Part shown: positions 15,776 to 25,416 of the stretch, piece after piece
Layout: the number at the start of each line of letters is the position of its first letter
How positions within the stretch are numbered: position 1 is the stretch's first letter
Translations under genes and position numbers: made by a program
Assembly (NCBI GenBank): GCA_036404435.1
Contig: DASWZN010000039.1
Coordinates: 124,001 to 188,000, forward strand
Length of the DNA stretch: 64,000 bases
Source of the DNA: DASWZN01 sp036404435
GTDB taxonomy: Bacteria; Acidobacteriota; Terriglobia; Bryobacterales; Bryobacteraceae
Direction of reading: 5' to 3'
Notes under the pieces: generated by a model
Database searches by the model: none
What the model saw: the letters and a program-made list of their open reading frames with translations, nothing else
Told to the model about the DNA's origin: nothing

Positions 15776-17146
15776 ATGCCACGCGATCCGCACGCCAACA
15801 CAGCCCGGCTTCTGGAGTGGTGGCGCGAGGCCGATCCGGGGCCGCCCGGCTTCCTCCCTTCGTATTCCGCGCGCGACCAGGCGCGCCGCGAAGCGCACCT
15901 TGACCGCTATCTCGTCGCCGTCGAAACCGAGCTGCGGGCCGCTCCCAGGACGCGCCCGGAACAGGCCGCGGCGGAGGAGCGCCTTACCGCCGCCTTCCGC
16001 GTGTTCGCCCGCGAGGCGCTCGATTTCGAAGACCGCCATCTGGACCTGCTGCTCGCGGGCGGCTTCACCGGGACGGGCAGGGAACTGGCCCGCGCCGCGC
16101 GCCTCTTCGATCCGTCAATGAGCGCCGGCGATATCTTCCAGGCCAGCCGCAACGCGTGGACGGCGAACGGCCTCCAGATTCTGCTGGGCCTGCCGGCGCG
16201 GTTGACCCCGGCGATCTTCGGGTACAGCATGTTGTACCCCTGCACCGACAACTACCTCGACCAACCCGCGGTCTCGAAAGCCGACAAGCACGCCTTCAAC
16301 CGGCGCTTCGGTGCGCGCCTGGCGGGAGACAACCTTCCGCCCGCCGGCCGCCACGAGGAGCAGGTCTGGGCGCTGGTCGGCTTGATCGAGAGCCAGTATT
16401 CCAGAGCCGACTACCCCGAGGTCTTTGCCAGCCTCTCGGCCATACAGCGCGCGCAGGAACGTAGCCTCCAACTGCACCACGCGGCAAGACAAGCTGAAGC
16501 TCGTCCTACGCTGCCGGTCATCGATCCACAGCCGCACGTAGGGCATGCTTCAGCTTGCCAAGGAAGCCCTCCAGGCGCGGACGACGTGATCGAGATCAGC
16601 TTCGAGAAGGGCGGGGCGTCGGTGGTCGCGGACGCCTGGCTGGCCGCGGGCGCGCTGGCCCCAAGCGAGGCCGACTTCGCTTTCGCCTGGGGAGTCGCGC
16701 TCCAGCTTGGCGACGATTTGCAGGACGTCGGCGCCGACGCTCGGGACGGCATTCGCACGGTATTCTCCGAGGCGGCCGCGCGCGAGCCGCTCGATGCCGT
16801 GACCAACCGCACCTTCGATTTCGGCGCCCGCGTGCTGGCGGGACTGGATGGGATCGGCGCGGCCGCTCCGCCGGCCATCAAGGAACTGATCCCGACGAGC
16901 TTCTTCATGCTTCTGACCGGTGCCGTGGGCGAGGCCCGGCAGCGCTACTCCGCGGCTTACGTCCGGGAATTGGAGCGCCGCTCGCCGTTCACGTTCGACT
17001 TCCTACAACGCCGCCGCCGGCGTTTCACACGCAAGCGGGGGATTCTGGAGCGACTGGCGGGCGCGTTCGCCGCGGGCGAGCCGATCGACGCCGGACCGCG
17101 TGAGGCGCGCGCTGCAAGCCTGCCCTGCTATACTTTCCAGTTCTAG
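15776..17146 (+). CDS. Class 1 isoprenoid synthase-like protein
   Basis: 456 residues, all-helical. Two Asp-rich motifs fit the class 1 isoprenoid fold: D158-NYL-D162 in CTDNYLD and D313-DLQ-D317 in LGDDLQDVGAD. These bind Mg-pyrophosphate in polyprenyl and terpene synthases. The family is usually annotated only as class 1 isoprenoid biosynthesis enzyme, so the product is unknown. Residues 239-262 are encoded by a palindromic repeat (16488-16559) that interrupts the protein in frame between the two halves and is unlikely to be ancestral. The gene lies 2 bases upstream of thrB, but a separate -10-like sequence sits at the gene end. Confidence 0.75.
   Translation: MPRDPHANTARLLEWWREADPGPPGFLPSYSARDQARREAHLDRYLVAVETELRAAPRTRPEQAAAEERLTAAFRVFAREALDFEDRHLDLLLAGGFTGTGRELARAARLFDPSMSAGDIFQASRNAWTANGLQILLGLPARLTPAIFGYSMLYPCTDNYLDQPAVSKADKHAFNRRFGARLAGDNLPPAGRHEEQVWALVGLIESQYSRADYPEVFASLSAIQRAQERSLQLHHAARQAEARPTLPVIDPQPHVGHASACQGSPPGADDVIEISFEKGGASVVADAWLAAGALAPSEADFAFAWGVALQLGDDLQDVGADARDGIRTVFSEAAAREPLDAVTNRTFDFGARVLAGLDGIGAAAPPAIKELIPTSFFMLLTGAVGEARQRYSAAYVRELERRSPFTFDFLQRRRRRFTRKRGILERLAGAFAAGEPIDAGPREARAASLPCYTFQF
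16488..16559. repeat. Palindromic REP-like element inserted in frame in a coding sequence
   Basis: Left arm GACAAGCTGAAGCTCGTCCT (from 16488) pairs with the right arm near 16534-16559, whose reverse complement reads GGCAAGCTGAAGCATGCCCT. The arms flank about 20 bases. The element length is 72 bases, 24 codons, so the host frame is kept. Confidence 0.75.
17129..17134 (+). promoter_or_regulatory. Candidate extended -10 for thrB
   Basis: TATACT preceded by TG with one base between (TGCTATACT), 14 bases before the ATG at 17149 and inside the end of the upstream gene. Confidence 0.45.
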
Positions 17147-17148
17147 GA

Positions 17149-18051
17149 ATGAACTGGACCACCCTCAAAGTGCCCGCCTCGAGTGCGAACCTCGGTCCCG
17201 GCTTCGATGCCCTCGGACTGGCGCTCGGGATCTATCTCGAGTGCCGGTTCCGGCCGAGCACGGAGCTGATCCTGCGCGCTTCGGGACGCGACGCCGCCTC
17301 GATTCCGCTCGATGCGACCAACCTGATCTGGCAGACCGCCCAAACCGTGGCCGCGGACGTGGGCGGCGTGCTGCCGTCCGTCGAGCTCGAAATCCGCAAC
17401 GACATTCCGATCGGCAAGGGGCTCGGATCGAGCGCGGCGGCCCTCACCGCGGGCGTCGTCATCGCCGATCAACTCCTCGGACTCAACTGGAAGCCACTGC
17501 GCGTTCTGAACGAGGCGGCGCGCATTGAGGGCCATCCGGACAATGTGGCAGCGTGCGTGCTAGGCTCGATCGTGGCGAGCGCCATCGATTCGGGCGGCTC
17601 CGCGCGCGCCGTACGGCTGGAGATTCCGGCCAAATTCGGCGTGGCCGTCGTCGTGCCGGATTTCGACCTGCCCACCACCAAGGCGCGCTCGGTGCTGCCC
17701 CAGTGCTACTCGCGCGAAGACGCGGTCTTCAACGTCCAGCGCGCCGCGCTGCTGGTGGCCGCCATCGCCGCCGGTTCCGCCAGCGCGTTCCCGACCGCGC
17801 TCGAAGACCGCTTTCACCAGTCCTACCGCGCCCCACTCGTGCCCGGCCTGGAGGAGATCCTGAAGCTGCGCGCGCCCGGCTTGCTCGGCTGCGTGCTGAG
17901 CGGCGCCGGCCCGTCGATTCTGGTCTTCTACGAGCGCGGCTGCGAACAGGTCTGCGACCTTCCGCGGCAGGTGTTCGCCCTGCATGGCCACGCTTCGGAG
18001 ATCTACTGGACCGAGGTGGCGGCGCACGGGTACGAGCTGGCATTACAATAG
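17149..18051 (+). CDS. thrB: Homoserine kinase
   Basis: 300-residue GHMP kinase; phosphorylates L-homoserine with ATP to O-phosphohomoserine for threonine synthesis. The start VPASSANLGPGFDALGLALG is the typical ThrB motif 1, PIGKGLGSSAAALTAG (about residues 87-102) the phosphate loop, EGHPDNVAAC the second conserved segment, and SGAGPSILVF motif 3. The length is standard. It sits 2 bases after the isoprenoid synthase gene and 6 bases before the nuclease gene, but thrA and thrC are not in the window. Confidence 0.95.
   Translation: MNWTTLKVPASSANLGPGFDALGLALGIYLECRFRPSTELILRASGRDAASIPLDATNLIWQTAQTVAADVGGVLPSVELEIRNDIPIGKGLGSSAAALTAGVVIADQLLGLNWKPLRVLNEAARIEGHPDNVAACVLGSIVASAIDSGGSARAVRLEIPAKFGVAVVVPDFDLPTTKARSVLPQCYSREDAVFNVQRAALLVAAIAAGSASAFPTALEDRFHQSYRAPLVPGLEEILKLRAPGLLGCVLSGAGPSILVFYERGCEQVCDLPRQVFALHGHASEIYWTEVAAHGYELALQ
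18044..18049 (+). promoter_or_regulatory. Candidate -10 for the nuclease/helicase pair
   Basis: TACAAT overlaps the thrB stop codon and ends 8 bases before the TTG start at 18058. Confidence 0.45.
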
Positions 18052-18057
18052 TCCATC

Positions 18058-20640
18058 TTGTCCGTCACGATTTCCTTGGACGACGCACTCGAACAGGCGC
18101 GCGCGGGCGCGACGCTGGTCACCGCCAGCCGCCGTCTTGCGCGAGCGCTGCAGGAAAAGTCGAATGCGTTCCAGCGCGCGGCCGGGCTCGATGCCTGGGA
18201 GGCGCCCGCGATCCTGCCCTGGTCCGCATGGCTGGGCGAGTGGTGGAACGGGCTTCTGTACTCCGGCGAGCCGGCGCCGCTGCGGCTCGACGAGCGGCAG
18301 GAGGCGGTCGTCTGGGAACGGGCCATCGCGGGCTCGCCCGGCGGCGACGGATTGCTTCAACTCGCGGCCACGGCCCGCGCCGCGGCAAAAACGTGGGAGT
18401 TGGTGCGCGCCTGGCGGGTGGACGCAGCGGCCCTCGAAGCTGCCGCCACCGACGACACGAGGGCATTCCTTGGATGGGCGCGCGCGTTCGCCTCCGCCTG
18501 CGAGCGCGAAGACTGGATCGACGGGGCCAGCGCCACGGACTACCTGGCCGCCCGCCTGGCGAGCCTGCCCCTGCCGGAGCGGACCATCCTGGCGGGGTTC
18601 GACGAGTTCACGCCGCAGCAGCGGGAATTCTTCGCCGCCTGCCCCCCCACCGTTCTGGAAGTAGGACAGGCCTCCGGCCTGTCGCCGGCCGCGGTGCGCA
18701 CTTCCTTCCCCGACAGCCGGCAGGAGATTGTGGCCGCGGCGCGTTGGGCGCGCGCGCTCCTCGATGACGGCGCAACCGGAATCGCGGTGGTGGTCCGGGA
18801 CCTCGCCGAGGCGCGCGAGCGCGTCGAACGGACCTTCGCCGAGGTGCTCGATCGGCCGCTCTTCAACCTCTCGGCGGGCCCCGCGCTGGCCTCCTGTCCG
18901 CTGGTGCACGCGGCACTGCTGGCGCTCGAACTCGCCCCTGTTGGGAACGAGTTCGATCTGGCTAGCCGGCTCTTGCGGTCGCCGTTCCTGGGCGCCGCTC
19001 GGGGCGAATGGACCGAGCGCGCTTCGCTCGATGCCGCGTTGCGGCGGGGCGACAGCCGGGTTTCGGTGGCGCGGATCGAGAGGCTCGCCGTCACGCATGG
19101 ATGTTCGGAACTCGGGGCGTTGCTCGGCGCCTGGCGGCGCGAGCGTGAATCGCTGCCTGCCGAGCAGAGCCCGCCCGAGTGGGCGCGCGCGTTTTCGAGC
19201 CTGCTCGCGCGTCTCGGCTGGCCGGGTGACGCGCCGCTTGCGAGTGCCGGCTATCAGACCGTCGAAGCGTGGCGCGACCTGCTTTCGGATTTCGCCCGGC
19301 TCGGCGCGGTGCTGCCGCGGACAACGTACGGCGACGCGCTCGCCCGATTGAAGAGCATGGCCGCGGCGAAGATTTTCCAGCCGGAGACCGAGCCCGCACC
19401 GATCCAGATCCTGGGCCTGCTCGATACGTTCGGGATGCGGTTCGAACACCTGTGGATCGCCGGCCTCGACGATGAGCATTGGCCCGGCCCGCCCCAGCCC
19501 GCTGCGTTCCTGCCACCGGCGCTCCAACGGGCGCGAGGATTGCCGGGCGCATCGCCCGAGCGCGAGCTCGCTTACGCACAGAGGATCACCGGCCGCCTGC
19601 TCGCGAGCGCGCCAGACGTGGTGGTGAGCCACGCCGAGCGCGAGGGCGACATCGAGCTCGGCCCGAGCCCGCTGGTCGCAGGCCTGCCGTTCGAAAGCAG
19701 GGAGCTGCCGAAGCCCGCCTTGCAAGGGGGCACGCTAGAGAGGATCCAGGACAGCACAGCGCCGCCGCACCAGGAGGAGACGGCGCCCGGAGGCACGCGC
19801 GTCTTCCAGTACCAGGCCCAGTGCCCGTTTCGCGCCTTCGCTGAATTGCGTCTGGGCGCCCGGCCGCTCGACGCGCCCGCGCCGGGGCTCGGCCCCATGG
19901 AACGCGGCACGCTGGTTCACAAAGCGCTCGAGACCGTTTGGGACCGGCTCGAGAGCCACGCGCAACTCTGCGCGGCCAGCGAGACCGAGTTGACCGCGGT
20001 TGTCGAGGCGGCGGTGTCGGATGCGCTCGCCGCGATCGCGGAGCGCCGCAGCGAAGCGCTTCCCGAGGCGTTCGCGGCGATCGAGCAGGCGCGTCTGGAG
20101 AGGCTTCTCGGCGACTGGCTCAAACTCGAGAAGCAGCGCGCGTCGTTCACGGTTCTTGCCTCGGAGAAGAGAGGCTACGCCGAGGCGGGCGGCGTCCGCT
20201 GCGAAGTGCGAGTCGATCGCGTGGACCGCTTGGACGACGGCCGCCAGGTGATCATCGACTACAAGTCGGGCCAGCCGTCGCCCAGTTCGTGGGCCGGCGA
20301 GAGGCCCGACGAGCCGCAGTTGCCGCTCTACGCCGTGAGCCAGCAGGGCCCGCTGGGTGCAGTGCTATTCGGGCAACTCCGTACGGGCGAGGCCGTTTTC
20401 AAGGGCTATGCGGCAGAGCAGGGCCTCGTTCCCGGCGCCAGGGTTCGGGATCTGGACCCAGAGATCGCGGAGTGGCGGCGCGTTCTCGACCGCCTCGGCA
20501 CAGACTTCCGCGCCGGCGTTGCCACGGTAGACCCGAAGAAGCCGGCCACCTGCCGCCACTGCTCGCTGCTGGCGCTGTGCCGTTTCTCCGAATCCGAGGC
20601 GCCCGCCGCGGCCTTCGACACGGAGGACGGCGATGCCTGA
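18058..20640 (+). CDS. PD-(D/E)XK nuclease-family DNA repair protein (AddB-like, TIGR03623 type)
   Basis: 860 residues from TTG 18058. The N-terminal two thirds resemble an inactivated helicase: ATLVTASRRLARALQ replaces Walker A without GKT, and FEHLWIAGLDDEHWPGPPQP and SHAEREGDIELGPSPLV are family signatures. The C-terminal nuclease has E/R..RVDRVDRLDDGRQVIIDYKSG with the D..DYK core and ends with a CRHCSLLALCRF cysteine cluster. Its stop overlaps the start of the UvrD/RecB-like gene by 8 bases, so the two probably form an AddAB-like complex for double-strand break end resection. A palindromic repeat at 18661-18685 adds VGQASGLS to the protein (residues 202-209). Confidence 0.87.
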   Translation: MSVTISLDDALEQARAGATLVTASRRLARALQEKSNAFQRAAGLDAWEAPAILPWSAWLGEWWNGLLYSGEPAPLRLDERQEAVVWERAIAGSPGGDGLLQLAATARAAAKTWELVRAWRVDAAALEAAATDDTRAFLGWARAFASACEREDWIDGASATDYLAARLASLPLPERTILAGFDEFTPQQREFFAACPPTVLEVGQASGLSPAAVRTSFPDSRQEIVAAARWARALLDDGATGIAVVVRDLAEARERVERTFAEVLDRPLFNLSAGPALASCPLVHAALLALELAPVGNEFDLASRLLRSPFLGAARGEWTERASLDAALRRGDSRVSVARIERLAVTHGCSELGALLGAWRRERESLPAEQSPPEWARAFSSLLARLGWPGDAPLASAGYQTVEAWRDLLSDFARLGAVLPRTTYGDALARLKSMAAAKIFQPETEPAPIQILGLLDTFGMRFEHLWIAGLDDEHWPGPPQPAAFLPPALQRARGLPGASPERELAYAQRITGRLLASAPDVVVSHAEREGDIELGPSPLVAGLPFESRELPKPALQGGTLERIQDSTAPPHQEETAPGGTRVFQYQAQCPFRAFAELRLGARPLDAPAPGLGPMERGTLVHKALETVWDRLESHAQLCAASETELTAVVEAAVSDALAAIAERRSEALPEAFAAIEQARLERLLGDWLKLEKQRASFTVLASEKRGYAEAGGVRCEVRVDRVDRLDDGRQVIIDYKSGQPSPSSWAGERPDEPQLPLYAVSQQGPLGAVLFGQLRTGEAVFKGYAAEQGLVPGARVRDLDPEIAEWRRVLDRLGTDFRAGVATVDPKKPATCRHCSLLALCRFSESEAPAAAFDTEDGDA
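18661..18685. repeat. Short palindromic repeat within the nuclease gene
   Basis: Core GACAGGCCTCCGGCCTGTC with GTAG before and GC after. It is the same 25-base element as at 51961-51985 in argH, with one base different, but read in another frame. Confidence 0.75.
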
Positions 20641-23600
20641 GATCCGCGACGCCGCCCAGCGCGCGCGTGTGCTCGATTCCACGCGCTCCTTCATCGTCCA
20701 GGCGCCGGCCGGCTCGGGCAAGACCGAGCTGTTGATCCAGCGCTACCTGGCGCTGCTTTCCCGCGTCGAGGACCCGGAGTCCGTGGTCGCCATCACCTTC
20801 ACGCGCAAAGCGGCGGGGGAGATGCGCCGGCGCGTGCTCGATGCGCTCGGGAGCGCCGCCGGGCCGGAGCCCACGGAGCCGCACAGGGCCGAGACCTGGC
20901 GTCTCTCCCGCGCCGTGTGCGAACACGATGCCGCGCGCGGCTGGGACCTGGTCCAAAACGCCAGCCGGCTCCGCGTTCGCACCATAGACTCGTTATGCGA
21001 CTCGCTGGTGCGGCGGATGCCGTGGCTGTCACGTCTGGGCGCTCCGCCGGAGATCGTCGAGATTGCCGCCGGCCTGTATGAGGAGGCCGCGCGCCGGACC
21101 ATCGATCTGGTCGAAGACAGCGCTCACGGGGCCGCGCTTGCGCGGGTCCTGATGCACCTCGATAACGACTACGCGGCGCTCACGGAATTCCTGACCACGA
21201 TGCTCGCCCGGCGCGACCAGTGGCTGCGTCATCTGGCCGGCGTGGAGGACGCCACGGCCGCGCGTGCCGTCCTCGAGGGTGGAATGCAGCGCGTTATCCA
21301 GGAGGCGCTCTCGAAGGTCCGCGACGCCGCGCCGGCGGACTTCGCTGAAGAGCTTTGTTCGCTGGCCCGCTACGCCGCCGCCAATGTGGACGGAGACCAC
21401 GCCATCGCGGCGTGCGCTGGATTGCATGATCTGCCGGGAGATCTGCCCGCCTGGCTCGGAATCGCCGAGCTGCTGCTCACCCAAAGTGAAACGTGGCGCA
21501 AGACCGTCGACAAGCGGCTCGGCTTTCCACCCGCCTCCCGCGCCGAGAAGAATCGCTTCCAGGAACTGCTGACGGCGATCCAACTGCACGACGCCTTCCG
21601 TCTGCGCCTGTCCGCCCTGCGCTCGCTGCCGCCGGCGGTTTTCGACGAAGCGCAGTGGGAAGTGCTCGCCGCGCTGATCCCCGTGCTCAAGCTCGCCGCC
21701 GCCCAGTTGCATCTCGTCTTCCAGGAGCGGGGCCAATCCGATTTCACCGGGATCGCCCTGGCAGCCCTCACGGCGCTGGGCGCCGAAGGCGAGCCGACGG
21801 ACCTGGCGCTGGCACTCGACTATCGCATCCAACACCTGCTGGTCGACGAGTTCCAGGACACTTCCGTCACGCAGTTCGCGTTGATCGAGAGGCTCGTCGC
21901 GGGGTGGGAGCCGGGGGACGGGCGCACGCTGTTTCTGGTCGGCGATCCAATGCAGTCGATCTTCCGCTTCCGCGAGGCTGAGGTGGGGCTGTTCTTCGAG
22001 GCGGCGCGCAACGGCATGGGCCCGGTCCGGCTGGAGCGCGTGCAGCTCGAGATGAATTTCCGCTCAGAGCAGGGAATTGTGGCGTGGGTCAACGAGGTGT
22101 TCGAACATGTGATCGGCGCCGACGATGACATTGCGACTGGGGCGGTAGGCTTTGCGTCCTCGGCTGCCATGAAGCCGGCCGGAGCCGGACCCGCGATTTC
22201 CGTACACCCGTTCTTCGACAAGAACGACGAGGCCGAAGCCGCGCGGGTTGTCGAAATCGTGCGCGCCAGCCGCGCGGCCGAAGCGAAGGTCGCGGTTCTC
22301 GTCCGCGCCCGCACGCATCTGCCGTCCATTCTGCCCGCACTGCGCCGTGCCGGCCTGAAATGCCGCGCCGTCGAGATCGATGAGCTCGGCGAGGTCGCCA
22401 TCATCCAGGATCTGCTGGCCCTCACCCGCGCGCTGCTACACCCGGCCGACCGCGTCGCCTGGCTCGCCATCCTGCGCGCGCCGTGGTGCGGCTTGACGCT
22501 GGCGGACCTGCACACGCTCGCCGCCGATGCTCACAAGGACGCCATTTGGGACCTGCTCCACGATTCCGCGCGCGTCGAGCGGCTGAGCGAGGACGGGCAG
22601 GCGCGGCTGGAACGGGTCCTGCCAGTGCTCGAGGAGGCCGTGGCCCGCCGCGGCGCCCGCCTGCGTCCCTGGATCGAGGGCTGCTGGACCGCTCTGGGCG
22701 GGCCCGCCTGTGCCAGCGAGCCCGGCGAACTCGAGAATGCGCTGGCGTTTCTCGACCTTCTCGAAAATCTCGACGAGGGCGGCGATACCAGCATCGAGGA
22801 TCTGGCCGAAGAAGTGGGACGGATGTTCGCCGCCCCCGATCCCGAGGCGGACGACTCGCTCCAGGTGATGTCGATTCACAAGGCCAAGGGGCTGGAGTTC
22901 GACGTGGTGATCGTGCCCGGGCTGGGGCGAAGCGTGAGATCGGACGAGCCGCGGCTCCTGGCTTGGCTCGAGCGTTCCGGCGATCTCCTGCTCGCGCCCG
23001 TGAAGGCGGCGGGCACGGAGAAAGACCAGCTCTGCGAGCACGTCAAGAGCATCGAGAAACAGAAGTGCAAGAACGAAGAGGCGAGGTTGCTTTACGTGGC
23101 CGCGACGCGCGCCGTCCGGCAGCTTCACCTGCTCGGCTCCGCGGCCCGTACCGACCACGGCCTCAAGGCCGGTGGATTGCTCACCCACCTGTGGAAAGCG
23201 CAAGCGGTTCAGGGAGACTTCGCGCGAGCGGAGCGGGCGCTGCCTCCGCCAACGCAGCGCGGGGCTGCCGCGGCCAGGATTCCACCCGCGCCTCTGCGCC
23301 GCCTGCCGTCCGGTTGGTCGTTGCCCGCGCCTCCGCCATCCGTGCGGGCCGAGACCGGAGCGGAGCTGCCCGCCGAAGAGTCTCCAACCTTTGAATGGGT
23401 CGGCGACACGCTGCGCCACATCGGAACGGTGGTGCATCAACTGTTCGCGCAGATCGCGCGGGATGGCTCTGCCGCGTGGGACCGTGGACCGGCGATCGAA
23501 ACGGCCTTGCGCACGCTAGGCGTCCCGGCGTCCGAAATCGCTGGAGCCGCGGCCACAGTGCGCCGCGCGCTGGCCGCCACGCTGGCCAACGAGCGCGGCC

Positions 23601-23923
23601 GCTGGATTCTCGACAAGGCCCACACGGAAGCGCACTCCGAGTTCCCATTGATCGGATTGGTTGACGGGCACCTCAGGTCCGTCCGCGTGGACCGGACGTT
23701 CGTGGATGCCGAGGGCGTTCGATGGATCGTCGACTTCAAGACCAGCGAGCACGCCGGCGGCGATCTCGAGGGCTTCCTGGACGCCCAACGCGAGAAGTAC
23801 CGTAGCCAGATGGCCGCCTACCGCGCGCTTTTCTCCCGAATGGACCCGCGTCCCATCCGCATGGGCCTCTACTTCCCGCTGTTTGCGGGCTGGCGCGAGT
23901 ATCTGGAGGCCGCCACCGCGTAG
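20633..23923 (+). CDS. UvrD/RecB-like helicase-nuclease (AddA-type)
   Basis: 1096 residues. SF1A helicase motifs occur in order: Walker A QAPAGSGKTELL (residues 23-34), motif Ia VAITFTRKAAGEMRRR, motif II VDEFQDTS, motif III LVGDPMQSIFRFREA, motif IV-like MNFRSEQGIV, motif V/VI VMSIHKAKGLEFDVVIVPG and ARLLYVAATRA. The C-terminal PD-(D/E)XK domain has VDRTFVDAEGVRWIVDFKTSE. It should unwind and degrade DNA ends with its partner encoded just upstream (8-base overlap), feeding RecA repair. The length and domain order match the exodeoxyribonuclease V beta-like partners of TIGR03623 proteins. Confidence 0.92.
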   Translation: MPEIRDAAQRARVLDSTRSFIVQAPAGSGKTELLIQRYLALLSRVEDPESVVAITFTRKAAGEMRRRVLDALGSAAGPEPTEPHRAETWRLSRAVCEHDAARGWDLVQNASRLRVRTIDSLCDSLVRRMPWLSRLGAPPEIVEIAAGLYEEAARRTIDLVEDSAHGAALARVLMHLDNDYAALTEFLTTMLARRDQWLRHLAGVEDATAARAVLEGGMQRVIQEALSKVRDAAPADFAEELCSLARYAAANVDGDHAIAACAGLHDLPGDLPAWLGIAELLLTQSETWRKTVDKRLGFPPASRAEKNRFQELLTAIQLHDAFRLRLSALRSLPPAVFDEAQWEVLAALIPVLKLAAAQLHLVFQERGQSDFTGIALAALTALGAEGEPTDLALALDYRIQHLLVDEFQDTSVTQFALIERLVAGWEPGDGRTLFLVGDPMQSIFRFREAEVGLFFEAARNGMGPVRLERVQLEMNFRSEQGIVAWVNEVFEHVIGADDDIATGAVGFASSAAMKPAGAGPAISVHPFFDKNDEAEAARVVEIVRASRAAEAKVAVLVRARTHLPSILPALRRAGLKCRAVEIDELGEVAIIQDLLALTRALLHPADRVAWLAILRAPWCGLTLADLHTLAADAHKDAIWDLLHDSARVERLSEDGQARLERVLPVLEEAVARRGARLRPWIEGCWTALGGPACASEPGELENALAFLDLLENLDEGGDTSIEDLAEEVGRMFAAPDPEADDSLQVMSIHKAKGLEFDVVIVPGLGRSVRSDEPRLLAWLERSGDLLLAPVKAAGTEKDQLCEHVKSIEKQKCKNEEARLLYVAATRAVRQLHLLGSAARTDHGLKAGGLLTHLWKAQAVQGDFARAERALPPPTQRGAAAARIPPAPLRRLPSGWSLPAPPPSVRAETGAELPAEESPTFEWVGDTLRHIGTVVHQLFAQIARDGSAAWDRGPAIETALRTLGVPASEIAGAAATVRRALAATLANERGRWILDKAHTEAHSEFPLIGLVDGHLRSVRVDRTFVDAEGVRWIVDFKTSEHAGGDLEGFLDAQREKYRSQMAAYRALFSRMDPRPIRMGLYFPLFAGWREYLEAATA

Positions 23924-23932
23924 AGCTGCGCT

Positions 23933-23938
23933 AGAATC
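23933..23938 (+). promoter_or_regulatory. Candidate -10 element
   Basis: TAGAAT ends 5 bases before the ATG at 23944. No Shine-Dalgarno is present. Confidence 0.5.
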
Positions 23939-23943
23939 GCTTC

Positions 23944-25416
23944 ATGATGAGTGTCGCTTCCGGCCGCAGGCGCGCACTTGCCGAGTGGGCATTCCGCGGT
24001 GCGCTTGCATTTCTGCTGGTCTTCCAGCTCTTCGTCCCGCCGGCTTTAAGCGTCGCCGACACCAATGACTTCCAGAAGCTCGCCGGCCGCTTCTGCCTGG
24101 GGCCATACCCGCAGAAGGTCCTGTTCGACTACGCGAACCTGCACTGGCGGTTTTCGCCGCAGGCCTGTTTAGACTGGCCCTTTCGCAGTTCGGCCGACCT
24201 GGCGTTTCGAGCGGCAACGGGACTGAACCGGGTTTTTACCTCGCCGCTCGATTTCAATCTGGAGTGGATGGGCGTCGTTTATTCCGTAATCTTCTTCGTC
24301 GGATTCGTCTGGTTGCAGCGCTCGTTGCGGGCCGTTCCGTTCGTGACGTCGGTGGCCGCGCAGGCGTGCTTCCTGCTCTCCGTATGTAACGCGGTCTACA
24401 TCCCGTACTTCAATAGCTTTTTTTTCGACGCGATGACCGTTGCCGTGCTGGCGCCCGCCCTGGTGGGCGCCGGTCTCATCGCTCTGCGCGCGGAAGTAAG
24501 AGGCGCCACGGTGGCGCTCGCGACAGCCAGCCTGGTCCTTCTGGCCGCCTCCAAAGGCCAGCACAGCTTCGTCGCGCTCGCCTTCGTGCCGCTGTTGTGG
24601 CTGCGCCGCGGGCGCAAGGTCTTCCCTCAAGTCTGGGTGCGGGCCGCGGCCACTGCCGCGATTGTCGCGGGAGCCGCGGTTGCGCTAGGTAGCGTGCCGG
24701 AGTACTACGGCGGGCAGGCTACGTTCAACACACTCTTTTACAGAATCCTGCCCAGCGTGCCCAACCCGGCCGCCTACCTGGCGGAGACGCGGATCCCGCC
24801 ATCGTATATCGCCCTGGTCGGAAAGCACGTGTTCCTGCCAGACACGCCGCTCTCGAGCCCCGAAGGCCAGGCGCAATTCAGACGGTGGTTTGGACCTTCC
24901 GACCTGGGCGAGTTCTTTCTGAGGCATCCGCACTTGGCCTGGCGAATGCTCATGATCGATCTCGACGAGGCCTCGCTCGACAGGGTGCGCATGAAGACGG
25001 GCACTCTGGAGCACCGTTTGGGAAACTACGAGCGGGATACGGGCAACGCGCCCCAATCGCTCAGCCACTTCTTCTGTTTCTGGCCCGGTGTGAAGCATGC
25101 GGTCATCGCTCACCATCCCAGGGTGTACCTGGCCTATATTCTCGGCGTCATGATTGCGCCCTGGCTGCTGGCGCCGCGGATGCCGGGCATGAGGGCCCTG
25201 CTGGCCTCGGTGACGGCGGCGCTCGCGATATCACTGCTCATCGTGATGATGGATGGCCTCGACTCCGGGCGGCACTTGATGGTCTTCAACTACGTGCTCG
25301 ATCTGCTGGCCGCCGCGGCCGTCACGTTCGTTGTTTATCGTCTGGAGAACCGCGCCGCGAGACGCGATGGCGCCACCAGGCGGATGCCACAATCAGAAGC
25401 AGCAAGGACCACGTAA
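23944..25416 (+). CDS. Polytopic membrane protein, function unknown
   Basis: 490 residues with about nine hydrophobic segments. The first follows a basic start (GRRRALAEWAFRGALAFLLV), and a large extracytoplasmic loop covers about residues 250-370 (PEYYGGQATFNTLFYRI, NYERDTGNAPQSL). The layout resembles GT-C type or lipid-linked sugar transferases, but no DxD or other catalytic motif is clear. The next gene on the opposite strand is a probable GT-C glycosyltransferase, and the two coding sequences overlap tail to tail by 95 bases. Confidence 0.65.
   Translation: MMSVASGRRRALAEWAFRGALAFLLVFQLFVPPALSVADTNDFQKLAGRFCLGPYPQKVLFDYANLHWRFSPQACLDWPFRSSADLAFRAATGLNRVFTSPLDFNLEWMGVVYSVIFFVGFVWLQRSLRAVPFVTSVAAQACFLLSVCNAVYIPYFNSFFFDAMTVAVLAPALVGAGLIALRAEVRGATVALATASLVLLAASKGQHSFVALAFVPLLWLRRGRKVFPQVWVRAAATAAIVAGAAVALGSVPEYYGGQATFNTLFYRILPSVPNPAAYLAETRIPPSYIALVGKHVFLPDTPLSSPEGQAQFRRWFGPSDLGEFFLRHPHLAWRMLMIDLDEASLDRVRMKTGTLEHRLGNYERDTGNAPQSLSHFFCFWPGVKHAVIAHHPRVYLAYILGVMIAPWLLAPRMPGMRALLASVTAALAISLLIVMMDGLDSGRHLMVFNYVLDLLAAAAVTFVVYRLENRAARRDGATRRMPQSEAARTT

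Noticed and set aside
17553..18767. 404-codon plus-strand frame overlapping thrB and the nuclease gene
   Set aside because: Arg/Gly/Ala-rich translation typical of an off-frame reading of GC-rich genes; both genes in the other frame are clear.
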